Positions 63,718-64,000 of a DNA stretch of 64,000 nt are shown in pieces; position 1 is the first letter of the stretch; every line of letters starts with the position of its first letter. This DNA is from Myxococcales bacterium. Its GTDB lineage: Bacteria > Myxococcota > Myxococcia > Myxococcales > Myxococcaceae. The stretch lies in NCBI GenBank assembly GCA_016191815.1, contig JACPVI010000022.1, positions 1 to 64,000 on the forward strand, in the 5' to 3' direction. Made by a program: the position numbers and the translations under genes. Below the pieces are notes generated by a model that searched no databases, was not told where the DNA came from, and worked only from the letters and a program-made list of their open reading frames with translations.

Positions 63718-64000
63718 ATGAGACCTCGAAGCACGCTCCTGGCCCTCCTCGCTCTCGCCGGCTGCAAGTCCGGACCCGAGACCCGCGCGCCCGAAGGAGA
63801 ACCGGAGATGGCCTCCCAGGAGCTGACCGTCGCCGAGCAGGAGCTGACTGACTTTAAGCTCCGCCTGAGCGGCCAGGTCAGCTCGCCGGTGCCGGCCACG
63901 CTGGAGAAGGCCTTCTACGAGCTGGTGGTGGAGGAGAAGGTGGTCAAGAGCGGCGAGCAGCCGCTCGGAGTCGCGGTCCAGCCCGGCGCCCCTGCCCAGT
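63718..64000 (+). CDS. Lipoprotein, LEA14-like (partial, cut by window edge)
   Basis: The first 94 residues are seen. MRPRSTLLALLALAGC is a lipoprotein signal with Cys16 as lipid site. The region FKLRLSGQVSSPVPATLEKA followed by FYELVVEEKVVKSG resembles the start of a LEA-type-2 (WHy) beta-sandwich domain. The gene runs past the right edge. The family guess is tentative. Confidence 0.55.
   Translation, partial: MRPRSTLLALLALAGCKSGPETRAPEGEPEMASQELTVAEQELTDFKLRLSGQVSSPVPATLEKAFYELVVEEKVVKSGEQPLGVAVQPGAPAQ

Overview
The window is high-GC, densely coded DNA that looks like a myxobacterial (Myxococcota) chromosome. It has a translationally coupled block resembling the Glt/Agl gliding-motility (or paralogous Nfs sporulation) envelope machinery: an FHA/TonB-C-like AgmX/PglI-type protein, an outer-membrane barrel and three TPR proteins. 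It also has a PilZ protein of the Myxococcus type, a very large cysteine-repeat lipoprotein, and about ten other predicted lipoproteins of unknown role. No rRNA, tRNA, CRISPR array or complete insertion sequence was recognised. Layout: 0.2-5.1 kb holds comF and gpmI on the minus strand. Between them, on the opposite strand, is a three-gene cassette: a protein with ten P-L/M-Y-G-I/V motifs in an 18-residue tandem repeat, a radical SAM/SPASM enzyme, and a small overlapping protein. This looks like a multi-core, radical-SAM-modified peptide (RiPP-like) system and is the most novel item in the window. 5.2-9.4 kb is one lipoprotein with about 32 cysteine repeats. 9.5-11.7 kb is proA-rsfS-rlmH. 12-22 kb holds envelope proteins of unknown role, a sigma-54 response regulator, a membrane histidine kinase with an adjacent PilZ gene, radA and a fragment of an OsmC/Ohr gene. 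21.6-28.3 kb is an accessory stretch: a nucleotidyltransferase-like gene coupled to a tiny ORF, a SUKH/SMI1-like protein, a frameshifted gene, a LysM/lysozyme protein with no signal peptide, a Uma2 endonuclease-like gene, a gene with an in-frame stop, and two copies of a ~160-bp repeat, both sitting at the ends of truncated reading frames. 28.3-33.6 kb codes for a beta-propeller lipoprotein, an outer-membrane protein coupled to a YfiR-family protein, and a dicarboxylate/amino-acid symporter. 33.7-38.0 kb is a compact bioB-bioF-bioA-bioD operon for biotin synthesis. 38-50.7 kb holds an aminotransferase, a VapBC-type toxin-antitoxin pair, an orphan ligand-binding lipoprotein coupled to a TPR protein, GTP-type PEP carboxykinase, a two-domain M16 peptidase, a DksA-like zinc-finger protein and a VanY-like peptidase with two peptidoglycan-binding modules. 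51-62 kb is the motility-like operon, whose consecutive genes mostly overlap by 1-4 bases, suggesting co-translation of an envelope-spanning complex. 62-64 kb has a VapC remnant, a HELFH putative metallopeptidase and two lipoproteins, the last cut by the window edge. All functional calls come from motif recognition by eye; none was checked by a database search.
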